Assembly (NCBI RefSeq): GCF_023702715.1
Contig: NZ_CP098480.1
Span: 62,001-126,000 of the forward strand
DNA from: Acinetobacter sp. C32I
Lineage (GTDB): Bacteria > Pseudomonadota > Gammaproteobacteria > Pseudomonadales > Moraxellaceae
Direction of reading: 5' to 3'
DNA length: 64,000 nt
The position numbers and the translations under genes were made by a program. Under the pieces are notes generated by a model. The model had not been told where the DNA came from, searched no databases, and worked only from the letters and a program-made list of their open reading frames with translations. The number at the start of each line of letters is the position of its first letter. Within the stretch, counting starts at the first letter, position 1. Positions 19,169 through 27,651 of this stretch are shown here, one piece after another.

Positions 19169-20257
19169 CTAAGTGGCGTAGTAAAAACAAGTATTTAAAT
19201 CAACAGAAACATAGACATTTTCTTGTTCTGAAAAATGTTGTAAATGATCAACCTGAGCAATTAAGTTAACTGCTTCAACCATCAGTTGTAAATGTAATTG
19301 CTGAATATGTCCCATAAAGGTAGTTGAAATGACTTTTGCTGCTAAAAAGCCTTCAGATTGCTGATGCTGATGCTGATGCTGAATGCGGATTTGATGCGGT
19401 CGAAAGTAGCAGTGAATGCTTTGCTGAGTGTGGCTTAAGTGCTGTGGGAGATTTATAGAGCCAAATAAAGTGGTCAGTAGCTGATCATTTTTTTGAGTGG
19501 GTATTTCATTTAAAGTCGAAAAGTAACGGGCAGCGAATTGTGTTTTAGGTTGTAAATAAAGTTGTTTGGGGCTGCCAATTTGAATGATTTTGCCTTCATG
19601 CATCAAAATAATCTGGTCAGCGATTTGTAACGCTTCTTCAGGATCATGCGTGACAATAATGGTGGTGGTGGCGGTTTTTTTTAAGAGGCTGATGGTATTT
19701 TGACGGATTTGGTCGCGTAGACGATGATCCAGATTTGAAAAGGGTTCATCCATTAAGAGAACATGCGGTTTAGGTGCGAGTGCACGTGCTAGTGCGACAC
19801 GTTGCTGTTCTCCACCAGATAGCGTGTATGGATAACTCTGTGCATGCTGATGCATAGAGACATGTGTTAAAGCCTGTTCAGCAATATCCTGTCGTTGTGA
19901 TTTTGGAAATTTCTCTAAGCCAAACATGACATTTTCCAGCACACTCAGATGCGGGAACAGCGCATAGTCCTGAAAAACTAAGCCGATATTTCGTTGCTCA
20001 GCCGGGATGTTTTGTTGGCTATCCCAGAGCATCTGATTTTCAAGTTGAATTGAGCCTGAACTTGGCGTTTCTAGGCCGGCAATTAGACGTAGCATGGTGG
20101 TTTTTCCACACCCTGAATGTCCGAGTAAACAAATGATTTGACCGCTTGTGGCAGACCAAGTTGCTTGATCAACTGCAAATCGATTGCCGAATTTTTTGCT
20201 CAATTGTTGGATGGTTAAAATGTTGGCCTGAGGTGCACTAGAAGTGGTCATGGTCAA
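19169..20257 (-). CDS. fbpC: Ferric-iron ABC transporter ATP-binding protein (FbpC-like)
   Basis: 362 residues. Walker A is GHSGCGKTT (~residue 47), the Q-loop is GLVFQDYALFPHLSV, the ABC signature is LSGGEQQRVALARA, Walker B is HVLLMDEPFSNLD, and the switch histidine is in TIIVTHDPEE. The last ~110 residues are a C-terminal regulatory domain (TOBE-like) holding an IQHQHQHQQ stretch encoded by four exact TGCTGA hexamers. First gene of the iron-import set. No convincing Fur box is visible in the 110 bp upstream. Confidence 0.92.
   Translation of the reverse strand: MTMTTSSAPQANILTIQQLSKKFGNRFAVDQATWSATSGQIICLLGHSGCGKTTMLRLIAGLETPSSGSIQLENQMLWDSQQNIPAEQRNIGLVFQDYALFPHLSVLENVMFGLEKFPKSQRQDIAEQALTHVSMHQHAQSYPYTLSGGEQQRVALARALAPKPHVLLMDEPFSNLDHRLRDQIRQNTISLLKKTATTTIIVTHDPEEALQIADQIILMHEGKIIQIGSPKQLYLQPKTQFAARYFSTLNEIPTQKNDQLLTTLFGSINLPQHLSHTQQSIHCYFRPHQIRIQHQHQHQQSEGFLAAKVISTTFMGHIQQLHLQLMVEAVNLIAQVDHLQHFSEQENVYVSVDLNTCFYYAT
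19359..19382. repeat. Hexanucleotide tandem repeat (TGCTGA)4 inside fbpC
   Basis: Four perfect tandem copies of TGCTGA on the plus strand encode alternating Gln-His in the C-terminal domain of the ATPase. Unit gain or loss would keep the frame. Confidence 0.9.
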
Positions 20258-20366
20258 ATCACATAAATATTAAAATTGTTAAATATTGATTTAATAATAG
20301 CTTAATAATTCTGCTTGTATAGTCTTTTTTCTAAGCGTTACTAAACTAGAGATTTTCAATAATCGG

Positions 20367-20999
20367 CTATTGAACTGCAACCGTCGTATCACGCCCAACC
20401 ATATAGGGATAATCCGCCAAAGAAAGCATATCGAGATCTTCTTCACTATTACCATAGGCATAAATTGCTTGGTAATCTGCTAAATTATACTGCTGTAAAA
20501 TACGCAATTTCTTTTGTTCTCGACTACAATCTTCTGAGCGATAACGACCTGTTAAAAGCCCATCTTTAATTTCGGTTTGGGTACAGATCAGTTCAATATT
20601 TAGAAATTCACAAATAGGTGTCAGGTAAAGATCTACCGAGGCAGACACCAGCACAATATGGTCACCGCGTTGTTGGTGTTGTTGAAGTTGTTGTAATAAG
20701 TCCTGGTCGAGTCGTTTAATCAACTTTAGTGCATATTCGTGGGCAAGTTGCTCGACCACATCGACAGAAATGTCTTTAAACATGCTCTGGAATAATCGTG
20801 GGCGCATGGCATGTGCAGGGTAGAGGCGTAAATAGTAGGCTTGAATCCACGGCAGGATTTTCAAGCCTCTTTTGACAATATGACGTTTTGATAAAGCGAA
20901 GAAAATAAACCCTGTGAAACTGTCTCTTGGATAGAGTGTTCCATCAAAATCAAATAAAGCAAGATTTAGAGTTTTATGCGTTTCGCTCTTTGCATGCAT
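20367..20999 (-). CDS. HAD-IB family phosphatase (SerB-like)
   Basis: 210 residues. HAD motif I is LALFDFDGTLYPRD (~residue 14, nucleophile D and acid D), motif II is VLVSASVDLYL, and motif IV is AYGNSEEDLDML with its acidic pair. This is the IB subgroup that includes phosphoserine phosphatases and related lipid or sugar phosphatases. The substrate is unknown. The ATG lies 34 bases inside the upstream DUF1615 gene. No later methionine precedes the catalytic motif, so the overlap is real. Confidence 0.9.
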   Translation of the reverse strand: MHAKSETHKTLNLALFDFDGTLYPRDSFTGFIFFALSKRHIVKRGLKILPWIQAYYLRLYPAHAMRPRLFQSMFKDISVDVVEQLAHEYALKLIKRLDQDLLQQLQQHQQRGDHIVLVSASVDLYLTPICEFLNIELICTQTEIKDGLLTGRYRSEDCSREQKKLRILQQYNLADYQAIYAYGNSEEDLDMLSLADYPYMVGRDTTVAVQ

Positions 21000-22174
21000 G
21001 TTTCATATCGTCCATTAACGCGACTGGCAAACCAATTGGTATTGTAGTCACGACTCAGTTTAGGGCCTGAAATAACGACTTCAGGCATCATTGCATAAAT
21101 TGGTTCTTTATTGGTTTTAGTTTGATAAAGTTTTTGAACAGCTAAATAGGTTTGTGTATCTTCAAACTTTTGCTCTTTTTCTTTCTTTAAATCGGCACGG
21201 ATCTGACGTGGAGTGACCAGAATTTTATTATTGGTAAACGCCGAGATCACTTCTTTTTCAGATTGGCTTAATGCTGATTGCGGATTGCCATCTTTATTGT
21301 AAAGTAACAGGTCACCATCTAAATCAAGATCTTTATCTTGGATAACCTCAAGCATTTTCTGAAAAGCTGCGTTGCGACTTGAATACATACCTGAATTATA
21401 ATCGGCAAAACGATAGATGGCTTTGTCGTAATCCGCAGAGTATTCCATCAAACGGTGGATACCGTAATATAAGCCGCCATACTGGGTATAAAGATCATTA
21501 CGCAACTCCGCAATATTGCCACTTTGCCGTTTATGCTCTTTGGCATAGTTAATATGCACCTGCATTGAACCCAGTGTGGTAATCGGATTCATTTTCTCGC
21601 CAATATCTTGCCCAACCAACTTCGCTGCGCCCGTCAGTGCACTGACATGATAATGCTTCGACATATAGTCAAAAATTTCACGATAGAGTAAGTCGAGTTC
21701 ACGCTCGGTTTTCACTTTACGCATTTGGCTCATGTAATTATTTTCTGGTGAGGGTTGGTTTTTGAGTACATCCTCAAAATAACCGGCCACAGTGCCGCCA
21801 ATGGTTTCACCTAGTTTCGCTTCAAACTTCTCTTTGAGTCGGGTATTGATTTCCTTGACCGCTTTTTCACCGAGCCCAGGCACAGCAGGATCTGCAACAA
21901 AATTTGATTCCTGATCGACTACAGCGACAATGCTGCAGACATTCTGCTTGGTCTTGGGAATGCTCAGCTGTTGCATGATATCAAAGATATCTTGCGACCA
22001 TGACTGGCGATCATTGACACGAGATGGGAGAACTTTGTTGATTTGTTCTGCCTTCATTTCAGGTTCTTTACTATTTGACCACCATGCATTATCGCCACAA
22101 GCGGTTAAGCTTATGCTGATTGCCAAGAGGCTAAATGTTTTAAGTAGAGGACGAGTCGAAAACGATTGGTTCAT
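20966..22174 (-). CDS. DUF1615 lipoprotein
   Basis: 402 residues from the ATG at 22174. A TTG seven codons upstream is less likely. The N-terminus is a lipoprotein signal ending in the lipobox SLTAC. The body contains DQESNFVADPAVPGLGEKA and GSMQVHINYAKEH, which fit the DUF1615 family of envelope lipoproteins. The E in a QES context and the GSMQV stretch recall lytic transglycosylase folds, but this is only a resemblance. It overlaps the HAD phosphatase gene at its 3' end. Confidence 0.85.
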   Translation of the reverse strand: MNQSFSTRPLLKTFSLLAISISLTACGDNAWWSNSKEPEMKAEQINKVLPSRVNDRQSWSQDIFDIMQQLSIPKTKQNVCSIVAVVDQESNFVADPAVPGLGEKAVKEINTRLKEKFEAKLGETIGGTVAGYFEDVLKNQPSPENNYMSQMRKVKTERELDLLYREIFDYMSKHYHVSALTGAAKLVGQDIGEKMNPITTLGSMQVHINYAKEHKRQSGNIAELRNDLYTQYGGLYYGIHRLMEYSADYDKAIYRFADYNSGMYSSRNAAFQKMLEVIQDKDLDLDGDLLLYNKDGNPQSALSQSEKEVISAFTNNKILVTPRQIRADLKKEKEQKFEDTQTYLAVQKLYQTKTNKEPIYAMMPEVVISGPKLSRDYNTNWFASRVNGRYETCMQRAKRIKL

Positions 22175-22256
22175 AATGAAGACAACACCGCACAAAAAGA
22201 TGAGCCGAACGGGCGAATGAAGTATACTATGTTGATCAGAAATTGTAAGAAAATAT

Positions 22257-23279
22257 ATGTATATTGGTTCATATCAACTGTCAAATAATTTGATTGTTGC
22301 CCCAATGGCAGGTGTCACCGATAGGCCTTTCCGGACGCTATGTAAATACTTTGGTGCAGGACATGCAGTCAGTGAAATGATGACTGCTGACAAGACACTA
22401 CGCATGAGTAAAAAGAGCTTGTATCGCGCTAATTTTGATGGCGAACTTGCGCCAATTTCAGCACAAATCGCGGGTTCTGATCCTGAACAGCTTGCTGAAG
22501 CGGCGCGTTACCAAGTTGCGAATGGTGCACAAATTGTTGATATCAATATGGGGTGTCCAGCCAAAAAGGTTTGTAACAAGTTAGCGGGTTCCGCATTGCT
22601 ACAAGATGAAGATCTCGTCGCGCGGATTCTTGATGCGGTGGTTGAGGCAGTGGATGTGCCTGTCACGTTAAAAACTCGTTTGGGTTTTTTAAATGGCCAT
22701 GAAAATATTTTACGTGTCGCGAAACGCGCTGAAGAATCTGGAATTGCGGCATTAGCGCTACATGGTCGTACCCGTGAAGATATGTATTTAAATACGGCAC
22801 GTTATGAGTTGATTAAGCAGGTCAAAGAATTGATTAATATCCCATTGATTGCCAATGGTGATATTGATAGCCCTGAAAAAGCCAAATATGTACTCGATTA
22901 TACCGGTGCGGATGCGATTATGATTGGGCGGGCAGCTCAAGGCCGACCTTGGATATTTCGAGAAATTGCCCATTACTTAAAAACGGGTGAGCATCTTGCT
23001 GCACCAGATATTGCCGAAGTTAAGACGGTGTTACTGGGGCATTTGGCGGAATTGTACCAGTTCTATGGTGAGTACTCTGGTTGTCGTATTGCTCGTAAAC
23101 ATATTGCCTGGTATACCAAAGGCTTACGTTCAAGTAATGAGTTTCGTCAAAATATGTATAAAGTCGAAAATACGGCTGATCAAGCCAAAGTGGTGGAATC
23201 ATATTTCGATGAGTTACTTGATCAAGGTCTACGTATGAGCGATGTGCAGGTTGAACAGGTTAATTTATTAGATATTTAA
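22257..23279 (+). CDS. dusB: tRNA-dihydrouridine synthase B
   Basis: 340 residues. FMN-binding TIM barrel marks are APMAGVTDRPFR (~residue 15), DINMGCPAKKVCNKLAGSALL with the catalytic cysteine (~98), HGRTREDMY and ANGDIDSPEKA, then IMIGRAAQGRPWIF. It reduces uridine to dihydrouridine in the D-loop of tRNAs. In enterobacteria fis follows dusB, but here a terminator and the convergent oxyR follow instead. The start is ATG with a weak binding site. Confidence 0.97.
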   Translation: MYIGSYQLSNNLIVAPMAGVTDRPFRTLCKYFGAGHAVSEMMTADKTLRMSKKSLYRANFDGELAPISAQIAGSDPEQLAEAARYQVANGAQIVDINMGCPAKKVCNKLAGSALLQDEDLVARILDAVVEAVDVPVTLKTRLGFLNGHENILRVAKRAEESGIAALALHGRTREDMYLNTARYELIKQVKELINIPLIANGDIDSPEKAKYVLDYTGADAIMIGRAAQGRPWIFREIAHYLKTGEHLAAPDIAEVKTVLLGHLAELYQFYGEYSGCRIARKHIAWYTKGLRSSNEFRQNMYKVENTADQAKVVESYFDELLDQGLRMSDVQVEQVNLLDI

Positions 23280-23298
23280 TCGTTATTATTTTAGATTG

Positions 23299-23330
23299 AA
23301 AAAAGCCTGTAATTTAATTACAGGCTTTTT
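23299..23330. terminator. Bidirectional terminator between dusB and oxyR
   Basis: AAAAAAGCCTGTAA / TTACAGGCTTTTT hairpin between convergent genes. Confidence 0.9.
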
Positions 23331-23337
23331 ACTTTTC

Positions 23338-24243
23338 CTAAGCTAAGTGAGCGGTGATTTTTTGCAGAATCTGCAAGATCACATCAAATTCACTTTGCAA
23401 TGGCGTACTTTTACGCGTCACTAAAGCCAGTGTGCGGCTTGGTGCTGCTTCAATAGATTTCACTGCAATATCTTCATTGAAATGAATCATACTGTTTTTC
23501 AGTGCAATCTCAGGTAACAAGGTAAAACCTAAATCGGAAGAGACCATTTCCACCAAGGTTGGTAATGAGCTTGCTTTTAAGCGGTGATCATTTTTGCGTT
23601 CGCCAACAGGGCAGGCACTGAGTGCATGATCACGTAGACAATGTCCTTCCTCAAGTAGCATCAAACGAGACAGATCCAAGTCATCTAAAGAACTTGCATT
23701 GGCTGCATTGGTATCTTGCTTGTTATACACAAGGAACAGGTGTTCTTTGGCAATTTCAGCAACTTTCAAACTACGCGTATCAAAAGGAAGTGCAAGCACG
23801 ATCATGTCTAAATTACCGTGTTCCAGCTTCTCTACAATTTTCTCGCTTTGTGCTTCGTGTAGATGCAGTTGGATTTTGGGTAACTGTTGATGAACTTCAT
23901 CAAGCAATTGCGTCAAGATAAACGGTGCAATGGTTGGAATAATACCGAGATGCAAATCACCGGTCAGTGGTTCACTCATTTCCCGACTTAAACGCATTAG
24001 GTCTTGAGCATCGGCCAATAATACCCGTGCACGAGCCACAACCTGTTCACCTAAGGGGGTTAAACGGACGTTTTGACGATCACGCTCAACTAAGACGCCA
24101 CCTAATAAACGCTCTAATTCCATGATGCCGCCCGATAAAGTTGACTGGGTGACAAAGGATCGACGCGCTGCTTCAGTAAAATGTAAAGTTTCTGACAACG
24201 TAACTAAATATGATAGCTGTCTTAATGAGGGTAATGCAGCCAT
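23338..24243 (-). CDS. oxyR: Hydrogen-peroxide-sensing LysR regulator OxyR
   Basis: 301 residues. An N-terminal LysR helix-turn-helix (~5-64; LHFTEAARRSFVTQSTLSGGIMELE) is followed by the effector domain. The redox pair is in LEEGHCLRDHALSACPVG, matching C199 and C208 of E. coli OxyR. Oxidation to the disulfide activates catalase and peroxidase genes. It is last in the rubA-rubB-estB-oxyR cluster, six bases after the esterase gene, so read-through with alkane-oxidation genes is likely. That gene order is known from A. baylyi ADP1. Confidence 0.96.
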   Translation of the reverse strand: MAALPSLRQLSYLVTLSETLHFTEAARRSFVTQSTLSGGIMELERLLGGVLVERDRQNVRLTPLGEQVVARARVLLADAQDLMRLSREMSEPLTGDLHLGIIPTIAPFILTQLLDEVHQQLPKIQLHLHEAQSEKIVEKLEHGNLDMIVLALPFDTRSLKVAEIAKEHLFLVYNKQDTNAANASSLDDLDLSRLMLLEEGHCLRDHALSACPVGERKNDHRLKASSLPTLVEMVSSDLGFTLLPEIALKNSMIHFNEDIAVKSIEAAPSRTLALVTRKSTPLQSEFDVILQILQKITAHLA

Positions 24244-24249
24244 AGTGTC

Positions 24250-25194
24250 CTAGTGTGATGATCTAAAGTGGTGTGCAAACAAACCACTAAGTTGTGGAAT
24301 GAAATGTGCAGGAATATCATGCCCCATTCCTTGGATTAATTCAAACTTAGCACCAGAAATTGCTTTTGCAACAGCTTTCCCGTGACTCGGTGGTAACAGG
24401 CGATCTTTTGAGCCATGTACAACCAACGTCGGCTGAGTAATCGTCTTGTTCAATGCTAACAAAGAACCCGTACATAATATTGCTAAAAATTGTTGAAGTA
24501 CACCCGCTGGATAGAAACTACGTCGATATAATTTGCGAATGGTCTGAATTGACTCGACTGGATTGACATAACCAGGGGAACCAATAATACGGAAAACATT
24601 CAAACTGTGATTAATAATGGTTTCTTCATCATGTCCTTCGGGTTTCCCTAATAAGCTAAAAAGTTGCTTTGGAAAAGGGGGCGGAAGAAAAGGCTGATTA
24701 TTACTGGTAAATAACAAACCGATTTTTTCTACTTTTTCTGGATATTTTGCTGCAACAATCTGTGAGATCATCCCGCCCATAGAGGCGCCAATAATATAAG
24801 TTTTCTCAATACCTAACTGATCAATCAGCATGGACACATCATCCGCCATATCATACAGCGTATACGGCGCACCTTCATTACCAAGACCAAACATGAAACG
24901 GCCCATCAGTTTCATGGTGTTGAGTCGTTTTCCTTTGTTGCGAATTTTAGAAGATAAACCGATATCACGGTTATCAAAACGAACAACTCGGAAACCTTGA
25001 TCAATTAAAGCCTTACAAAAAAAATCCGGCCAGAATAGCATTTGTGCACCTAAGCCCATGATCAATAAGATAGTTGGATGCTCAGGATTCCCACCCATTT
25101 CAACATGCAATTCGATCCCATTGCCCAAAGTGACTTTGGTTTCTTGCATAAATGAAGCATAAGGCGACACGTTAAATTGAAGGGCACTGTTCAT
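24250..25194 (-). CDS. estB: Alpha/beta hydrolase, EstB-type esterase
   Basis: 314 residues from the ATG at 25194, which has GGAACGAC upstream. The longer frame needs a TTG at 25260. Fold marks are the oxyanion loop ILLIMGLGAQMLFWPDFF, the FDNRDIGLSS strand, nucleophile elbow GASMGGMIS (serine), acid D in VVHGSKDRLLPP, and histidine in GMGHDIP. The catalytic triad is complete. Position between rubB and oxyR matches estB of A. baylyi, described as an esterase. The physiological ester is unknown. Confidence 0.9.
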   Translation of the reverse strand: MNSALQFNVSPYASFMQETKVTLGNGIELHVEMGGNPEHPTILLIMGLGAQMLFWPDFFCKALIDQGFRVVRFDNRDIGLSSKIRNKGKRLNTMKLMGRFMFGLGNEGAPYTLYDMADDVSMLIDQLGIEKTYIIGASMGGMISQIVAAKYPEKVEKIGLLFTSNNQPFLPPPFPKQLFSLLGKPEGHDEETIINHSLNVFRIIGSPGYVNPVESIQTIRKLYRRSFYPAGVLQQFLAILCTGSLLALNKTITQPTLVVHGSKDRLLPPSHGKAVAKAISGAKFELIQGMGHDIPAHFIPQLSGLFAHHFRSSH

Positions 25195-25277
25195 GGTAGT
25201 CGTTCCGAACTGAATTCTTCTTATTGGTTGTGAGTTTACTGGATTTTCTTTTCCCAGCAAACTCCCGTATTTAAACC

Positions 25278-26459
25278 TTAAACCTGTGCAGGAATCAAGT
25301 CTGGAACCAACTTGGTTAAGGTTAAACGCTGTTTTGCTGCGGTTGCACCAAGTAGGACAAATCCTCTCAAGGTGCCTTCGCCGTCAGCCGCTTTTGCCAA
25401 CATGCCATCATCGAATTCCTCAGTTTCCCAGTTCACATCAACATCGAGTGGAGCGGGTAAAACCGTCAACGGGGCAGCAGGTGTTTTTACCGCAACTGGC
25501 ATAGCAGGATAATGTACAGAAGTACTTTGACCACTCAAAGTTTTTGCTAAAGCTCGTGCTTGTTGCATGATCGGCATGACAAATGGCAACAAAGTGCCAT
25601 TCACTTCAGCACAGTCACCGACTGCATAAACATCAGCCTGATTGGTTTCTAATAAGGTGTTGGTAATAATGCCACGACTGGTTTGGATGTCTGCAGCTTT
25701 AGCCAAAGCAATATTTGGCTGCAAACCAATCGCAGAAAGTACAATATCTGCCACCAAAGTCTGACCATTGGCTAAAGTGACTGCGTAGTCTTCGCCGTCA
25801 TTGATTTTCGATACTTTTTCAACGGTCGTAGAAAGTGCGAACTTGATACCTGCTTGTTCTAGATTGGTTTTGAAGGCTTCGGCAACATGGTTTGGTAATA
25901 AACGACCCAGAGGCTGTGCTGCAAGATCAATCACAGTGACATCATAATTGCTATGTAATAGGTCATTGGCAAATTCACAACCAATTAAACCCGCACCAAG
26001 AATAACCACGCGTTTGTCTTTACGTTTCGAGAGATTTTCACGGAAAGTACGATAGTCGGTCAGTGAGTTCACCACATGAATATCATCACTGCCATCGCCA
26101 GCGATGGCTAAGCGAATTGGATTTGCACCAACCGCAAGTACCAGTTTTGAATAAGGCTGAGTCAGCGTTTCACCATTTTTTTCTAATGTGATTTCGTGCT
26201 TTGCTGCATTGATTTCTTTCACCCAGGTTTCTGCTTCAATGCGCATATTCAGTTGGGTTGCCATTTTGTTGGCATCGCCTAAAGCAATTTGTTCAGGTGC
26301 TTTATTGCCTGCGAAGGCATTGGATAATGTTGGTTTTGCATAATTTACCGCATCATCCGCGCAGATCATAACGAGCTCTTGTTCAGGACTCAGTTTACGA
26401 AATTCTCGAGCAACGGTATAACCCGCCATACCTGATCCGATGATAACGATAGGATGCAT
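25278..26459 (-). CDS. rubB: Rubredoxin-NAD(+) reductase
   Basis: 393 residues from the ATG at 26459, which has TTGGAGAATAGA upstream. FAD-binding GSGMAGYTVAREFR is near residue 7, the NAD-binding GAGLIGCEFANDL is near 145, and the second FAD motif DVYAVGDCAEV is near 270. It moves electrons from NADH to rubredoxin, which serves membrane alkane hydroxylase. It lies downstream of rubA and upstream of estB and oxyR, the arrangement described in Acinetobacter ADP1. Confidence 0.96.
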   Translation of the reverse strand: MHPIVIIGSGMAGYTVAREFRKLSPEQELVMICADDAVNYAKPTLSNAFAGNKAPEQIALGDANKMATQLNMRIEAETWVKEINAAKHEITLEKNGETLTQPYSKLVLAVGANPIRLAIAGDGSDDIHVVNSLTDYRTFRENLSKRKDKRVVILGAGLIGCEFANDLLHSNYDVTVIDLAAQPLGRLLPNHVAEAFKTNLEQAGIKFALSTTVEKVSKINDGEDYAVTLANGQTLVADIVLSAIGLQPNIALAKAADIQTSRGIITNTLLETNQADVYAVGDCAEVNGTLLPFVMPIMQQARALAKTLSGQSTSVHYPAMPVAVKTPAAPLTVLPAPLDVDVNWETEEFDDGMLAKAADGEGTLRGFVLLGATAAKQRLTLTKLVPDLIPAQV

Positions 26460-26542
26460 TCTATTCTCCAATATTTTCTTATTTAAAAACAAACGATAGC
26501 AAAAAAAAGACCATGATCATTGTCACGGCCTTCTCGATCTAT

Positions 26543-26707
26543 TTAGATTTCAATCATTTCAAAATCAGCTTTTGAAACGCCGCAATCTGGGCAAGTCCAA
26601 TCATCTGGGATATCTTCCCATTTGGTCCCTGCTGCAATGCCGTCTTGTGGCCAACCTTCTGCTTCGTCGTAAATCCAACCACAAACGATACATTGATATT
26701 TTTTCAT
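26543..26707 (-). CDS. rubA: Rubredoxin
   Basis: 54 residues from the ATG at 26707 with GGAGAGTCAC upstream. Iron is held by two CxxC-type knuckles, CIVCGW (residues ~6-11) and CPDCGV (~39-44). The [11 protein letters not shown] sequence is typical of AlkG2-type rubredoxins that support alkane hydroxylase. It heads the rubA-rubB-estB-oxyR cluster. The longest frame would add ten residues with no better binding site. Confidence 0.97.
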   Translation of the reverse strand: MKKYQCIVCGWIYDEAEGWPQDGIAAGTKWEDIPDDWTCPDCGVSKADFEMIEI

Positions 26708-26737
26708 GTGACTCTCCAAACTGATAGGTATGCTCAA

Positions 26738-27055
26738 ATTGCCTTTCAGTAAAACTATTCCATAATGTCGCTACGATCGCTGCAATAGAACTAACTTGTG
26801 TTGATCGGGAGTTAGATTTTTACGCAGAACGCCATTTAAGTAAAGTAAATGCAAGAGTTTAATCATTTATTCAAAAAGCGATATGGCAATTCTATCTGAA
26901 ACTCTTGTTATTTGAGCAATTACTCTAATTTTTTACAACAATATAAATGCTTATGTAATTAAAAATGAATAATCGTATGAATATAGTGTGTATAAAAAAC
27001 AAACATTCAGAATCAAGTTATGATGAATCACAACAATGAAAACGGAGAATAGGGC
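26738..27055. other. Intergenic region between divergent rubA and SRPBCC gene
   Basis: 318 bp, AT-rich, with no open frame of note. It must hold two divergent promoters. I see no strong palindrome or recognised operator. Confidence 0.5.
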
Positions 27056-27493
27056 ATGGAAACTCTGTCATATAATATAAAAATTTATGCGACTCCAGAG
27101 AAAGTTTGGGAGGTTTTGTGGACACCTGAGAGTTATCAGGCATGGACAAAATTCTTTGCATGCGACTCAACCATGAAAACCGACTGGAAAGTGGGTGGTA
27201 AAACTTTTTTTGGTGATGGTAAAGGCAATGGCATGATCTCCACCATTGAAAGCATAGACGAACCTAAAGAGATTGTGTTTAAACATCTTGGGATGATTCA
27301 AGATGGTAAGGAAGATCTTGACAGTGAGGAGGTGAAATCTTGGGCGGGTGCTTTAGAAAAATATATGTTGTTTGATTTTAATGGTGAAACGCAACTGCAT
27401 GTTGAAGTCGACATTCAACCTGAACATGCTGAATTTATGAATAAAGGCTTTGATCAGGGACTTGCCATGGTGAAACATTTGGCTGAAAAATAA
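27056..27493 (+). CDS. SRPBCC (AHSA1-like) domain protein
   Basis: 145 residues, a single START-like ligand-binding fold. Marks are IKIYATPEKVWEVLWTPESYQAWTKFF at the N-terminus, the GGKTFFGDGKGNGMISTIESIDEPKEIVFKHLG core and a C-terminal helix HAEFMNKGFDQGLAMVKHLAEK. The family binds hydrophobic ligands or, in AHA1 relatives, Hsp90. No specific role can be inferred. It is a single gene ahead of lysS, with GGAGAATAGGGC upstream of the ATG. Confidence 0.88.
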   Translation: METLSYNIKIYATPEKVWEVLWTPESYQAWTKFFACDSTMKTDWKVGGKTFFGDGKGNGMISTIESIDEPKEIVFKHLGMIQDGKEDLDSEEVKSWAGALEKYMLFDFNGETQLHVEVDIQPEHAEFMNKGFDQGLAMVKHLAEK

Positions 27494-27651
27494 TTCATTC
27501 GTGAGTGGTTTCTGAGACTGAATTGCTGCGTTATCTTGATTCAAAAACGGATCAATCTTGATTTTTTTGAATTGTCTGGTTGAAACAATACGAAAATGAG
27601 TTGTGATCTGCTATTCTATGTCACTTCATTTTTTACTTAATCGAGGCAGAG

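Noticed and set aside
20258..20366. Fur box before the ferric-iron importer genes
   Set aside because: The AT-rich stretch has GATTTAATAATAG-like bits, but no 19-mer comes near the Fur consensus on either strand by hand count.
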